A stretch of DNA of 64,000 bases from Desulfonatronum thiodismutans (GTDB lineage Bacteria > Desulfobacterota > Desulfovibrionia > Desulfovibrionales > Desulfonatronaceae). The position numbers and the translations under genes are program-made. Below the pieces are notes generated by a model. It saw only the letters and a list, made by a program, of their open reading frames with translations, was not told where the DNA came from and did no database searches. Each line of letters begins with the position of its first letter. The stretch's first letter is position 1. Of this stretch, positions 1 to 8,138 are shown piece after piece. Location: assembly GCF_000717475.1 (NCBI RefSeq), contig NZ_JPIK01000004.1, positions 62,001-126,000 of the forward strand, given 5' to 3'.

Positions 1-406
1 CTGCAACGTGAATGCCTTTTACCAGGACGACGAAGGCGCGGTCATCCTCCAGCCCAAGACCTGCGTGGGTTGCATGGTCTGCCTCTCGGTCTGTCCCTTT
101 GCCGCCATTTCCCATTCCCGCACCGGCCCCAATCCGGTGGCCAAGTGCGATCTCTGCGCCGAACGCCGGGCCAAGGGCATGACTCCGGCCTGCGTGGAAA
201 TTTGCCCCTGCGGGGCCATCCTCTTCGGCTCCCCGGAAGATATCGAGTCCGAACTCCGCCAGCGTGTGGCCGAGGGCATCGTCCAGTCCCACATGCACCC
301 GGAACGTTTCGGCACCCAGGTCGGCCTGCGGGCCATGAAGAAGTCCGTCAGCGTGGAAGGTTATGCGGCAGGCACGGCGGAAAGGGAGGAAGATCAGGGC
401 AGTTGA
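1..406 (+). CDS. 4Fe-4S dicluster electron-transfer subunit (5' truncated by window edge)
   Basis: This is the C-terminal part of a ferredoxin-type iron-sulfur subunit that passes electrons to or from a partner oxidoreductase. The reading frame stays open to the window edge (bases 2-7 encode Cys-Asn), so the real start lies upstream and the GTG at position 8 is probably internal. Visible cysteine groups are CVGCMVCLSVCPF and, further on, CDLC followed about 12 residues later by CVEICPC. This is the HycB/FdnH/DmsB layout, in which cysteines from separate groups pair to hold two or more [4Fe-4S] clusters. The last 45 residues are cluster-free. The partner catalytic subunit is outside the window, so the complex cannot be named. 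Confidence 0.85.
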   Translation, partial: CNVNAFYQDDEGAVILQPKTCVGCMVCLSVCPFAAISHSRTGPNPVAKCDLCAERRAKGMTPACVEICPCGAILFGSPEDIESELRQRVAEGIVQSHMHPERFGTQVGLRAMKKSVSVEGYAAGTAEREEDQGS

Positions 407-440
407 AGGCTCTTGGCTGATACCCCGCCGAAGCAATGCT

Positions 441-520
441 CGAAATCGCGATCGAAATCGAAATCGGTATCCCCGTCATTCAATGACGGACTTATGTTCT
501 CGATTTCGATCGCGATTTCG
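441..520. repeat. 21-bp perfect inverted repeat built from GAAATC units
   Basis: Bases 441-461 and 500-520 are perfect reverse complements made of repeated ATCGAAATCG units. Between them lies a second perfect stem, 473-480 with 482-489 (CCGTCATT / AATGACGG). The element sits between two convergent genes and could act as a bidirectional terminator, or be a copy of a dispersed palindromic repeat. No U-tract follows either side, so a classical intrinsic terminator is not certain. Confidence 0.7.
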
Positions 521-568
521 ATTTCGGCTCCGTGGGAGAAGCACGTTCTCGTACGGATTGGTTGTCGG

Positions 569-3148
569 CTATTTCCCCGTACGCCCGGAACACCGCAAAA
601 TATACTCCGCGGCCCCTTCAGCGTCCAACGGGCGGGAAAACATGAAGCCCTGGGCGTTGTCGCAGCGGAGGTCGCGCAGGGAGGTCAACTGCTCTTCCCG
701 CTCCACGCCCTCGGCCACGACCGAGATCCCCAGGGCCCGAGCCAGGGAAATGATGGAGTTGACGATGTGCAGGTTGCCTTCGGCCTGCTCGGTGCCGCTG
801 ATGAAGGAGCGGTCGATTTTCAGGTGGTCGATGGGCAACTGCTGGAGGTAGCTCAAAGAGGAATAGCCGGTGCCGAAATCATCGATAGCGATCCGCACCC
901 CCAGATCCTTGAGCCGTTGCAGCTCCCGGGCCGTGTGGGCCGGATCATGCATCAGCACGGATTCGGTGATCTCCAGCTTCAGGACTTCCGGGTTCAGGTC
1001 CAAATCCCGGAGCACCCCGGCCACGTACTCCACGATATTGTCCCGCAAGAATTGCAGGCAGGAAACGTTCACGCTCATGGACAGCTCCGCCCCGCCGGGC
1101 AGTTCGTCACGCCATGAAGCCAACTGACGGCAGGCTTCCTGGATCACGAACCGGCCCAAGGGCAGAATCAACCCGGTTTCTTCAGCCAGAGGGATGAACC
1201 TGGATGGCGGTACCTGCCCCATGCTCGGATGGTTCCAGCGGACCAGGGCTTCGAAGCCTTCCAGTCCACCGCCGTCCACGCGGACGATGGGCTGGTAATG
1301 CACGTTCAGGCCGCCCTTTTCCACGGCCAGACGCAGTTCACTTTCCAGGTTCATGGATTCCTGAAGCTCCAGGCGCATGGAGCGGTCGAAAAGCATATTG
1401 CCGCAGCGCAGTTCCTTGGCCCGGTACATGGCGATGTCCGCGTCGCGCAGGATGTCCTCGGCTTGGGCGTACTCCCCGGAGTGCATGACCACCCCGATGC
1501 TGGCCTCGGGCCGGACTTCCCCGGCGGGCAGCACCAGGGGCTGATGCAGGGTTTCCTCGATCCGCCGGACAATGGTCAGGGCTTCATCCTCCGAAGCCAG
1601 TTCCTCCAAAATCAGCGCGAACTCGTCCCCGCCCAGCCGGGCCACGGTGTCCATGGACCGGACGCATCCGGACAGCCGGCGGCCGACTTCGATCAACAGG
1701 TCGTCCCCGGCCTGATGGCCCAGGGTGTCGTTGACCGTCTTGAACTTGTCCAGGTCCACCATGATCACAGCATAATGATAATCCGTGCGCCGCTTGCCCC
1801 GCTCCACGGCCCGGGCCAGTCGCTCGGCGAACAGGCTGCGATTGGGCAGGCCGGTCAACCCGTCGTGAAAAGCCTGATGGGTGATCTGCTCCTCAAAGGC
1901 CTTGCGCTCGGAAATGTCTTGATAAATAAAGACCACGCCCTGAATGGCCCCGCGGACCATCAACGGGAAACCTATCATGGACACCGGGATCAGCCGACCG
2001 TCCTTGTGGCGGCGATGGGTCTCGGCCTGCATGGAGTTGCCCGAAACCACGGCGGCGCGGAAGGTTTCCGTGTCGGCCATCAATTCCTCGGGCACGATGA
2101 AGCCGCGGATGGAAAAACCACGAATGTCCTCGGCCCGGAACCCGAAAAGCTGTTCAAAGGCCTGGTTGGCGTTGATCACGTTGCGGTCCATGTCCGTGAG
2201 CACGATGGCCTGGGGCGAGTTGGCGAACAACTGGGTGAACAGCTCCCGCTGGGTCTCCAGGGCCTCTTCGGCCAGCTTGCGCCGGGTGATGTCCACCACG
2301 GTCCCCTCGAAATAGGCGATATTTCCACGATCATCGTACACAGCCCGCGCATTCTCCGAAATCCAGATCCGGGTGCCGTCCTTTTTGTAAATTTCGGAAA
2401 CAAAATCCCAGACCTCGTGGTCTTGGTCCATGATCCGCACGAACTCGTCCCGACGCAGAGGATCAACGTACAGTTGCGTCTTGATGTCCCGGAAGGCCCG
2501 GATCATCTCCTGGGGCGAGGCGAAGCCGTAAATCCGGGCCAGAGACGGGTTGACGTCCAGATAGCGTCCGTCCGGCGTGGTCTGGAAAATGCCCTCCACG
2601 GCATTGACGAAAATGGAACGGTACTTGGTTTCCGCGTCCTGGAGCATCCGTTCGGCTTGTTTGCGGTCGGAGATATCCACGAAGATGCACCAGGAAAACC
2701 GGCGGCCATCGACCATGGCAATGGAAAACTGGGAAGCGCAGGTTTCCACGGTCCGGCCATTGACGGCCCGCCAACAGACCTCGACTCCCTGAAAGGCCGC
2801 GTCGCCGCTCCAGACGCGCTCGGCCTGCTCCTCAAACCCCGGGCACGGTCGCAACAGATCCCGTAACCACCGTTTCTCGCTCCCAGCACCACGCGACCCA
2901 AGCGGCCCGAACATTCGCTCAAAAGCGGCGTTGCAAGCCACCACTCGGCCCTCCAGATCGCGCAGAGCCACGGCATTGGGAGACCCGGCGAAAAGCTGCA
3001 CAAAGGCCTCACCGCCCTCTGGACCCGAAAAGCTGGAGGCAGTAACGGAAAACGGAATGGAAGCATCGGTGAAATCGCTTTCGGAAACCCGAGCACAACC
3101 GGTACCAGGAACAAGGTCAATGAATGGATTTGTGAGATTCATGAACAT
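569..3148 (-). CDS. PAS-PAS-PAS-GGDEF-EAL cyclic-di-GMP protein
   Basis: Cytosolic signalling protein of about 859 residues that probably makes and/or degrades c-di-GMP. It has three PAS-type sensor domains (about 47-165, 180-300 and 305-425), a GGDEF domain with intact GGDEF near residue 508, and an EAL domain with intact EAL near 637. The EAL domain also keeps the DDFGTGYSSL and AEGVE motifs, so both activities may be present. No membrane segment is seen. The frame is open further upstream to about 3715, but protein-like sequence begins at the Met-Phe-Met near 3148. I chose that start; the ribosome site is weak. It converges on the iron-sulfur gene and diverges from the tautomerase gene. 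Confidence 0.85.
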   Translation of the reverse strand: MFMNLTNPFIDLVPGTGCARVSESDFTDASIPFSVTASSFSGPEGGEAFVQLFAGSPNAVALRDLEGRVVACNAAFERMFGPLGSRGAGSEKRWLRDLLRPCPGFEEQAERVWSGDAAFQGVEVCWRAVNGRTVETCASQFSIAMVDGRRFSWCIFVDISDRKQAERMLQDAETKYRSIFVNAVEGIFQTTPDGRYLDVNPSLARIYGFASPQEMIRAFRDIKTQLYVDPLRRDEFVRIMDQDHEVWDFVSEIYKKDGTRIWISENARAVYDDRGNIAYFEGTVVDITRRKLAEEALETQRELFTQLFANSPQAIVLTDMDRNVINANQAFEQLFGFRAEDIRGFSIRGFIVPEELMADTETFRAAVVSGNSMQAETHRRHKDGRLIPVSMIGFPLMVRGAIQGVVFIYQDISERKAFEEQITHQAFHDGLTGLPNRSLFAERLARAVERGKRRTDYHYAVIMVDLDKFKTVNDTLGHQAGDDLLIEVGRRLSGCVRSMDTVARLGGDEFALILEELASEDEALTIVRRIEETLHQPLVLPAGEVRPEASIGVVMHSGEYAQAEDILRDADIAMYRAKELRCGNMLFDRSMRLELQESMNLESELRLAVEKGGLNVHYQPIVRVDGGGLEGFEALVRWNHPSMGQVPPSRFIPLAEETGLILPLGRFVIQEACRQLASWRDELPGGAELSMSVNVSCLQFLRDNIVEYVAGVLRDLDLNPEVLKLEITESVLMHDPAHTARELQRLKDLGVRIAIDDFGTGYSSLSYLQQLPIDHLKIDRSFISGTEQAEGNLHIVNSIISLARALGISVVAEGVEREEQLTSLRDLRCDNAQGFMFSRPLDAEGAAEYILRCSGRTGK

Positions 3149-3409
3149 GATGTTACAATTTTGTTGGAGTAATAAGTGAAAAAAATAACTCACCGGAGCG
3201 CCGCCAGAATCGCGAAAACCGTTTGAAATGGCCGTGAACCTGGCATCCCTCACGGTCGTTTTCCGCGACATCCCGGAACGACAATCGAACTTCCATGCAG
3301 AGGACGTGCCGAGAAGGCCCGGATACCCGAAAGCGCGACGGCGAACGAACGGATTTCGGGCCAATCCTCGGCGTGGAAACGAAACCTCATCCCGCTCAGG
3401 AGCGAGACA

Positions 3410-3619
3410 ATGCCGTACGTGAACATCAAGATCACAAAAGAAGGAGCCACCGCGGAGCAAAAGGCCCGGCTGATCCGGGGCGTCACCCGCCTGCTGGCGG
3501 ACGTGCTGGACAAGAACCCGCGAACCACGGTGGTGGTCATCGACGAGGTGGAGACGGACAACTGGGGCATCGGCGGAGAACAGGTCACCGCCCTGCGCCG
3601 CAAACAAAAGGAGGGATGA
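3410..3619 (+). CDS. 4-oxalocrotonate tautomerase family protein
   Basis: Small tautomerase-superfamily protein of 69 residues, slightly longer than the usual 60-62. The initiator Met is followed by Pro, which after Met removal is the catalytic N-terminal base of this family. The body fits one beta-alpha-beta unit ([13 protein letters not shown], then [14 protein letters not shown], then TVVVIDEV, then NWGIGG). Such enzymes normally work as hexamers. The start at 3410 follows a clear AGGAG. The next gene begins two bases after the stop, so the two are probably co-transcribed. The substrate is unknown and no aromatic-degradation genes lie nearby. Confidence 0.85.
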   Translation: MPYVNIKITKEGATAEQKARLIRGVTRLLADVLDKNPRTTVVVIDEVETDNWGIGGEQVTALRRKQKEG

Positions 3620-3620
3620 A

Positions 3621-3965
3621 ATGGCCGAGGAGACCATTTCCTGGCAGGAGTTCGAACGGGTGGAAATCCGCGTAGGCACGGTGGTGGACGCCCGACCCTT
3701 TCCCGAGGCCCGCAAACCGGCCTACATCGTGGAGGTGGATTTCGGCCCGAAAATCGGCCGCAAGCGGACCAGCGCCCAGGTCACGGACCACTACGCCCCG
3801 GAAGACCTCATCGGCCGACAGGTGGTCGGGGTGACCAACTTCCCGGCCAAACAGATCGGCCCGATGCGTTCCGAGTTCCTGCTGACCGGATTCTACCACC
3901 AGGACGGAGGGGTGATCCTTGCCGTGCCGGACAAGCCCGTGCCCAACGGGGCCAAACTGGGATAA
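3621..3965 (+). CDS. csaA: CsaA-type tRNA-binding domain protein
   Basis: Single tRNA-binding (OB-fold) domain protein of 114 residues matching the length and order of CsaA, a protein with reported chaperone and export-related activity. Family hallmarks are the opening segment [20 protein letters not shown], the central [19 protein letters not shown], and the C-terminal [10 protein letters not shown] with a final acidic/Gly-rich strand. It lies two bases downstream of the tautomerase gene and shares its transcript. No signal peptide or extra domains are present. Confidence 0.88.
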   Translation: MAEETISWQEFERVEIRVGTVVDARPFPEARKPAYIVEVDFGPKIGRKRTSAQVTDHYAPEDLIGRQVVGVTNFPAKQIGPMRSEFLLTGFYHQDGGVILAVPDKPVPNGAKLG

Positions 3966-4114
3966 GAAGGTTTCCATCCAATTTCGTCTTATTCCCTCGG
4001 CCCACTTCACCCCGGCCCGTCCCTGCATCCTGAAGAATTTGTGCAAGGCGTTGACCACGAGGGTGCCAATCGGCATTGATAATTGACCTTCGGCTTCACC
4101 CCATCGGACATCCG

Positions 4115-4312
4115 TTACCCCAGGCCCCAGCTTGCGTTTCCAATCGCCATGATCTCGAAGTGACGCTTGACACGATCCAGAAGGCCCCCTCTCATATCGA
4201 CGTCACCGAAGACCCGCGTCCACTCGTCGAAGCTCAAATTGGCAGTGATCATCACCGACGTCTGCTCGAAGAGTTTTGGAAGCGGGTGGAAGATCAGCTT
4301 CGATTCCTCCTG
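4115..4312 (-). pseudogene. Remnant of an IS21-type istB ATPase (3' end only)
   Basis: The minus strand encodes about 65 residues that look like the C-terminal end of IstB, the AAA+ helper of IS21-family transposition. Recognisable parts are KLFEQTSVMITANLSFDEW, VFGDVDMRGGLLDRVKRH and a short tail. The normal N-terminal Walker A/B part and an istA gene are absent, and no terminal inverted repeats are evident. The remnant abuts and slightly overlaps the 3' end of the sigma-54 regulator gene. A past insertion followed by deletion may therefore have replaced that gene's original end. Recognition is from memory of the family. Confidence 0.6.
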
Positions 4313-5709
4313 GGGGTTGGGAGTCGGGAAATGCCGAGATGTCTGTAGATGCTGGGAATGCTCAGCCCGGAGATGTCGCTTGCCTTTACGAGATCGTTTC
4401 CGCTGACGATCAGGAGTTCCTTGAAGTACTTGCGGTTGCACATCGCCCTGTACTCTTCGTAAGCCGGCATCATGAGGGGTTCCGGTTCGGTCAATTTCTG
4501 GGGAGGAACAGTGCCGTCGCAACCCCGGTCTTTTGCACCGTTCGCCAGAAGAGACAATCGAACGGCCGCTGGCAAGTGTTTCGGGTAAATATCACTGTCC
4601 TTGCCGGCCTCAATGATGGTCGACTCGATGACGTTGCGCATTTCTCGAATGTTCCCCGGCCAATGATAGCTTTGAAAAACCGCAAGAAGCTGCCTGGAAA
4701 GACGTTTTTCGGGAATCTTGTAACGGGTGCAGGTCGCCGAAATGAAGTGCTCAGCCAGCGTTTCGAGATCTCCCTCCCGTTCCCGCAGCGGCGGAAGATG
4801 AACCTCCAGGGTCCGCAACCTGAACAAGAGATCTTTCCGGAACAGCCCTTCGTTGGACATTGCTTCCAAATTTCTGTTCGTCGCGGCCAGCAGCCTGAAA
4901 TCGCTTAAATACTCCCTGTGTGCTCCAACAGGACGGAATCGTTTTTCCTGAAGAACCCGCAAAAAGTTTTTTTGCAATGAGACCGGCAGCTCGCCGACTT
5001 CATCCAGAAATAGTGTGGCCTTGTCAGCCTCGGCGATCAGTCCGCCACGGTCCGAAACGGCACCGGTGAACGATCCCCTGGTGTGGCCGTAAAGCGTACT
5101 TTCGAGAAGAGTTTCCGACAGGTTTGAACAATCGACGACGACAAACGGCCTGTCTTTGCGCACGCTGTTGGCATGAATCGCCCTGGCGGCCAGTTCCTTG
5201 CCGACCCCGGTCTCGCCGAGAATCAGGACGTTCGCGTCGCTCTCAGCCGCCTTGCTGAGTGTTCTCAAGATGCGCTGCATGACGGGACTCCGGGCGATCA
5301 TGCCGCTATCGTGGAGCCTTACGGAGCGGCACTGTTCAACCTTGTGCTTGGCCCGATACTCCAGAGCACCGGTCAGCGCGGACCGAATGACCAAGGGCGA
5401 GGCCGGTTTGCGGATATAGTCCCAGGCTCCCCGACGCAAGGCCTCCTCCGCTCCATAGTTGTCGCCAAGGCCCGTGATGACGATGATTTCCGGCTTGGAA
5501 GAGGTCGCCCGAAAGGTGTCGATGGCCTTTTGGCCTTCGCCGTCCGGCAGCCCCAGGTCCAAAAAAATTACATCCACGTCCCGCGACGCTAGAGCCGCTC
5601 CCTCCGCCAAACTTCCGGCCAGAAAAGTTTCATGGCCCATGTCTTCCAGACAGCGATGCAGTGTCCGGCGGACCATCTCTTCATCATCGACGATCAATAT
5701 TTTTGCCAT
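4294..5709 (-). CDS. Sigma-54-dependent response regulator (NtrC family)
   Basis: Transcription activator of about 471 residues. The receiver domain spans 1-120 (phosphoacceptor Asp51, conserved Lys101). The AAA+ domain starts around 140, with Walker A GETGVGKE at 165-172 and a sigma-54 contact loop reading GSFTGA at 212-217 instead of the usual GAFTGA. A short Fis-type helix-turn-helix is at the end. The chosen start (5709) has GGAG upstream; an in-frame ATG 33 bases earlier is less likely. The last ~12 residues (PTPRRNRS and before) run into an istB remnant, so the DNA-recognition helix region may be truncated or altered. It lies downstream of the cognate hybrid kinase and diverges from the operon it probably controls. 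Confidence 0.88.
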   Translation of the reverse strand: MAKILIVDDEEMVRRTLHRCLEDMGHETFLAGSLAEGAALASRDVDVIFLDLGLPDGEGQKAIDTFRATSSKPEIIVITGLGDNYGAEEALRRGAWDYIRKPASPLVIRSALTGALEYRAKHKVEQCRSVRLHDSGMIARSPVMQRILRTLSKAAESDANVLILGETGVGKELAARAIHANSVRKDRPFVVVDCSNLSETLLESTLYGHTRGSFTGAVSDRGGLIAEADKATLFLDEVGELPVSLQKNFLRVLQEKRFRPVGAHREYLSDFRLLAATNRNLEAMSNEGLFRKDLLFRLRTLEVHLPPLREREGDLETLAEHFISATCTRYKIPEKRLSRQLLAVFQSYHWPGNIREMRNVIESTIIEAGKDSDIYPKHLPAAVRLSLLANGAKDRGCDGTVPPQKLTEPEPLMMPAYEEYRAMCNRKYFKELLIVSGNDLVKASDISGLSIPSIYRHLGISRLPTPRRNRS

Positions 5710-5871
5710 TCCCACTCCATTATGGATCGTCCTCCTGACCATCCGTGACGTCTGAGGCCGAAACCGAAATATTTTACCTTTTCGACATCACTGCCTCTTT
5801 GGACCTCAAATATAAGTAGGTCCGGTGTCCATGCCCCAAAACAGGTCGAAAATACCGATGCAGGCAAAAGA

Positions 5872-7791
5872 TCAGCCATTTCCTCCTCGAAAGCGACGAA
5901 CGCTCTCCAGCAGCTTGCCCGGCGTCATTGGCTTCATCAGAAAACCGGCAATGCCGACCGATCTGGCCTCTTCTTCCAGTTGCGCCTCAACATGCCCAGT
6001 GCAGATAACGATGGTGGATTTCGGTTCATGGTTCAGGATGGTTCTGGCCATTTCTATTCCGGACATTCCGGGCATGGAGTGATCGGCGAGAATCAGGTCG
6101 AACGGCTCATCGGCCATGAGGTATTGCTTCAGACCAAGCTCTCCGCTCTCCGCGGTCACGACATCGAACCCGGCCTCGCGAAACACGCGCTGCATAGCTT
6201 GTATCGCGCCCATGTCGTCGTCCACCAGAAGCAGTCGCGTCGGCTTGCGCCCTTTCGGACCGCCATCGTGCTCTTGCTTCAAGGTTTCCTGTGGGGAAGG
6301 CGCGACAAAAGGAAGGTAAACGGTGAATCGAGACCCGTTCCCCGACGAACTGCTGACCCGAATCACTCCGCCATTACTCGTGACGATGGCATGCACCACG
6401 GCCAGCCCCATTCCGGTTCCTCCGCGATCCCTTTTGGTCGTGTAAAAAGGCTCAAACACCCTGTCCAAGTTTTCGAGGTCAATGCCGATCCCGGTATCCA
6501 TCACCTCCAACACGACGTACTCGCCTTGGGGCATGCCTTCCTGAATGCGCTCCACGAAGCCGTCCATGACCACCCGGCTCACGCGGACGGAAAGGTCGCC
6601 TCCGTTGGGCATGGCCTGTACGGCATTCCGGCAGAGATTAAGCAGGAGTTGCTGGATCTGCGACGGGTTGGCCGATATCCAGTCTCGATCCGTCTGGTAG
6701 TCGACGTGCAGACGAACGCTTGCTGGAAGCGAGGCTTGCAGTAAGTCCAGGCTTTCCTGGGCCGATTCCACCAGCCGGAGGGGAAAACGTTTCAAATTTT
6801 GTTGACGGCTGTAATCGAGAACCTGCTCCACCAGGTCCGCGGCTCGATACGCCGCGCGCAGGGCTTCGCCCAACGGCTCGTTGATCAGCGGATCGGCGGA
6901 CTTGCCCAGGGCATAGTCGACATTAAAAATGATCGGCACCAGGTTATTGTTCAAGTCATGGGCGATGCCACCGGCCAGCACGCCCACGGCGCGCATTTTC
7001 TGCGCCTGGTACAGCTCACGTTCGACACGTTTCAGTTCGGTGATGTCCACTCCCAATTCCATGACCAACGGCAGACCATTCTCATCCTCGAACGGATAGT
7101 CGTAAATCCGAAATGTCCTCCCGAGCCGGTCCACGAATTCCCATTCCTCGGGCATTCCCGTCTCGAAGACGCGGAATGTCGGACACTGCGGACAAGCAGA
7201 ACTCCGTCCGGCAAAAACCTCATAGCAGGGGCGACCGACGGTCTCGCCGTAAAAAATCAGCGTCTTTTGATTGGCATAGGCAACGCTGTAATCCGGGCGC
7301 TGCATATAGACGAACAGCGGTAGATGTTCGATGACCTGATAGAACAGAGAGCGTCCACGCCGGGAAAGGTGCTCTATCCGCCGCCTGGCGGTCCGCTCGG
7401 CAAGAAGGGCCCGCCGCAACCGGGTCGTGGAGGGAACGGCCCGCGTTTCCAACAGCACAAACCCGGGGTAACCGTTCAAAGGCATCAGGCGCACCCCCAG
7501 GTATTCCGGCTCGTTCCTTCCTGAGGAGCGCTCAAACTCCAGTTCCTGTGCCTCCGCCTCTCCCCGGACTCTCTCCAGTCCGGCAGCCAAAGCCCCCCCG
7601 CTTCCTTCCAAACCGTTAAGCCCCCCTGACTGAAAATGCCACGCCCCATTTTTTTTGCACAGAAACGAGCTGATTTTTTCATTCGCATAAACGACCCGAT
7701 TCACCGGGTCGATGATCGCGATGCCTTGAGCACACTGTTCCGCATATCCGCGCAGTAAGGACAAAGCCTGTTCGTTTAAATGATTCAGCAT
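5872..7791 (-). CDS. Cytosolic PAS hybrid histidine kinase
   Basis: Soluble sensor kinase of about 639 residues without membrane segments. Order: a PAS-like domain (about 10-115); a second PAS domain (about 150-255) with cysteines in GRPCYEVF and SSACPQCP; HisKA with His278 in GGIAHDLNNN; HATPase_c (about 375-495, with DTGIGI and GGTGMGLA); and a C-terminal receiver (about 518-636, Asp570). The clustered cysteines suggest redox or metal sensing, but this is inference. The start at 7791 has AGGGG about nine bases upstream; an alternative ATG lies 54 bases earlier. It is followed after 162 bases by the sigma-54 regulator, its likely partner. Confidence 0.87.
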   Translation of the reverse strand: MLNHLNEQALSLLRGYAEQCAQGIAIIDPVNRVVYANEKISSFLCKKNGAWHFQSGGLNGLEGSGGALAAGLERVRGEAEAQELEFERSSGRNEPEYLGVRLMPLNGYPGFVLLETRAVPSTTRLRRALLAERTARRRIEHLSRRGRSLFYQVIEHLPLFVYMQRPDYSVAYANQKTLIFYGETVGRPCYEVFAGRSSACPQCPTFRVFETGMPEEWEFVDRLGRTFRIYDYPFEDENGLPLVMELGVDITELKRVERELYQAQKMRAVGVLAGGIAHDLNNNLVPIIFNVDYALGKSADPLINEPLGEALRAAYRAADLVEQVLDYSRQQNLKRFPLRLVESAQESLDLLQASLPASVRLHVDYQTDRDWISANPSQIQQLLLNLCRNAVQAMPNGGDLSVRVSRVVMDGFVERIQEGMPQGEYVVLEVMDTGIGIDLENLDRVFEPFYTTKRDRGGTGMGLAVVHAIVTSNGGVIRVSSSSGNGSRFTVYLPFVAPSPQETLKQEHDGGPKGRKPTRLLLVDDDMGAIQAMQRVFREAGFDVVTAESGELGLKQYLMADEPFDLILADHSMPGMSGIEMARTILNHEPKSTIVICTGHVEAQLEEEARSVGIAGFLMKPMTPGKLLESVRRFRGGNG

Positions 7792-8138
7792 GAGCCGACA
7801 CCCCTGGATAGCCAGATTTGTAATTTTACACTTATCGAACAGCATTCAAAAAATCAACAAATCAATAACTAAAAAAAATTCATATATTTTAAAATATTAA
7901 TTTAATTTTTGAAAAATAAATTCTTATTTTTAAGAATTATATCGTGCAATTCGAGCACGCAAAGCCGCTTAACGAGTTTTGCCAAAACAGAAAAAATCCA
8001 TGTACGCTTTTTTACAAATTAAAACAATATATTAAAAATGCAACAATATTACCGGCACGGGAATTGATAGAAGATTGAGGATTGATTCAAGTACCGAATC
8101 AGGCTTTCCCTTGTTCATATCTTAAAAAAGGAAAAAAA
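7792..8138. promoter_or_regulatory. AT-rich divergent regulatory region
   Basis: This 347-base gap between the two-component genes and the ligase operon is strikingly AT-rich compared with its flanks, especially 7850-8050. It contains a perfect dyad with arms CGTGC and GCACG separated by seven bases (7943-7959) and a candidate -24/-12 promoter (8053-8068). The layout, a dyad about 100 bases upstream of a sigma-54-like promoter, fits enhancer-dependent control by the divergently encoded regulator. Confidence 0.55.
8053..8068 (+). promoter_or_regulatory. Candidate sigma-54 (-24/-12) promoter
   Basis: CGGCACGGGAATTGAT resembles the consensus TGGCAC-N5-TTGCW. The GGCAC block and the TTG are correctly spaced, but GA replaces the usual GC at -12. 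It lies about 70 bases upstream of the ligase start. The neighbouring gene encodes a sigma-54-type activator, which makes the assignment reasonable. It is a visual match only. Confidence 0.45.

Noticed and set aside
1229..2866. 545-codon frame opposite the PAS-GGDEF-EAL gene
   Set aside because: Composition is typical of a shadow frame; the minus strand has intact GGDEF and EAL motifs.
3585..4076. 163-codon minus-strand frame over csaA
   Set aside because: Mostly the shadow of csaA. Its first ~35 codons (3970-4076) look slightly protein-like and could be another fragment of transposon debris, but I cannot name a family.
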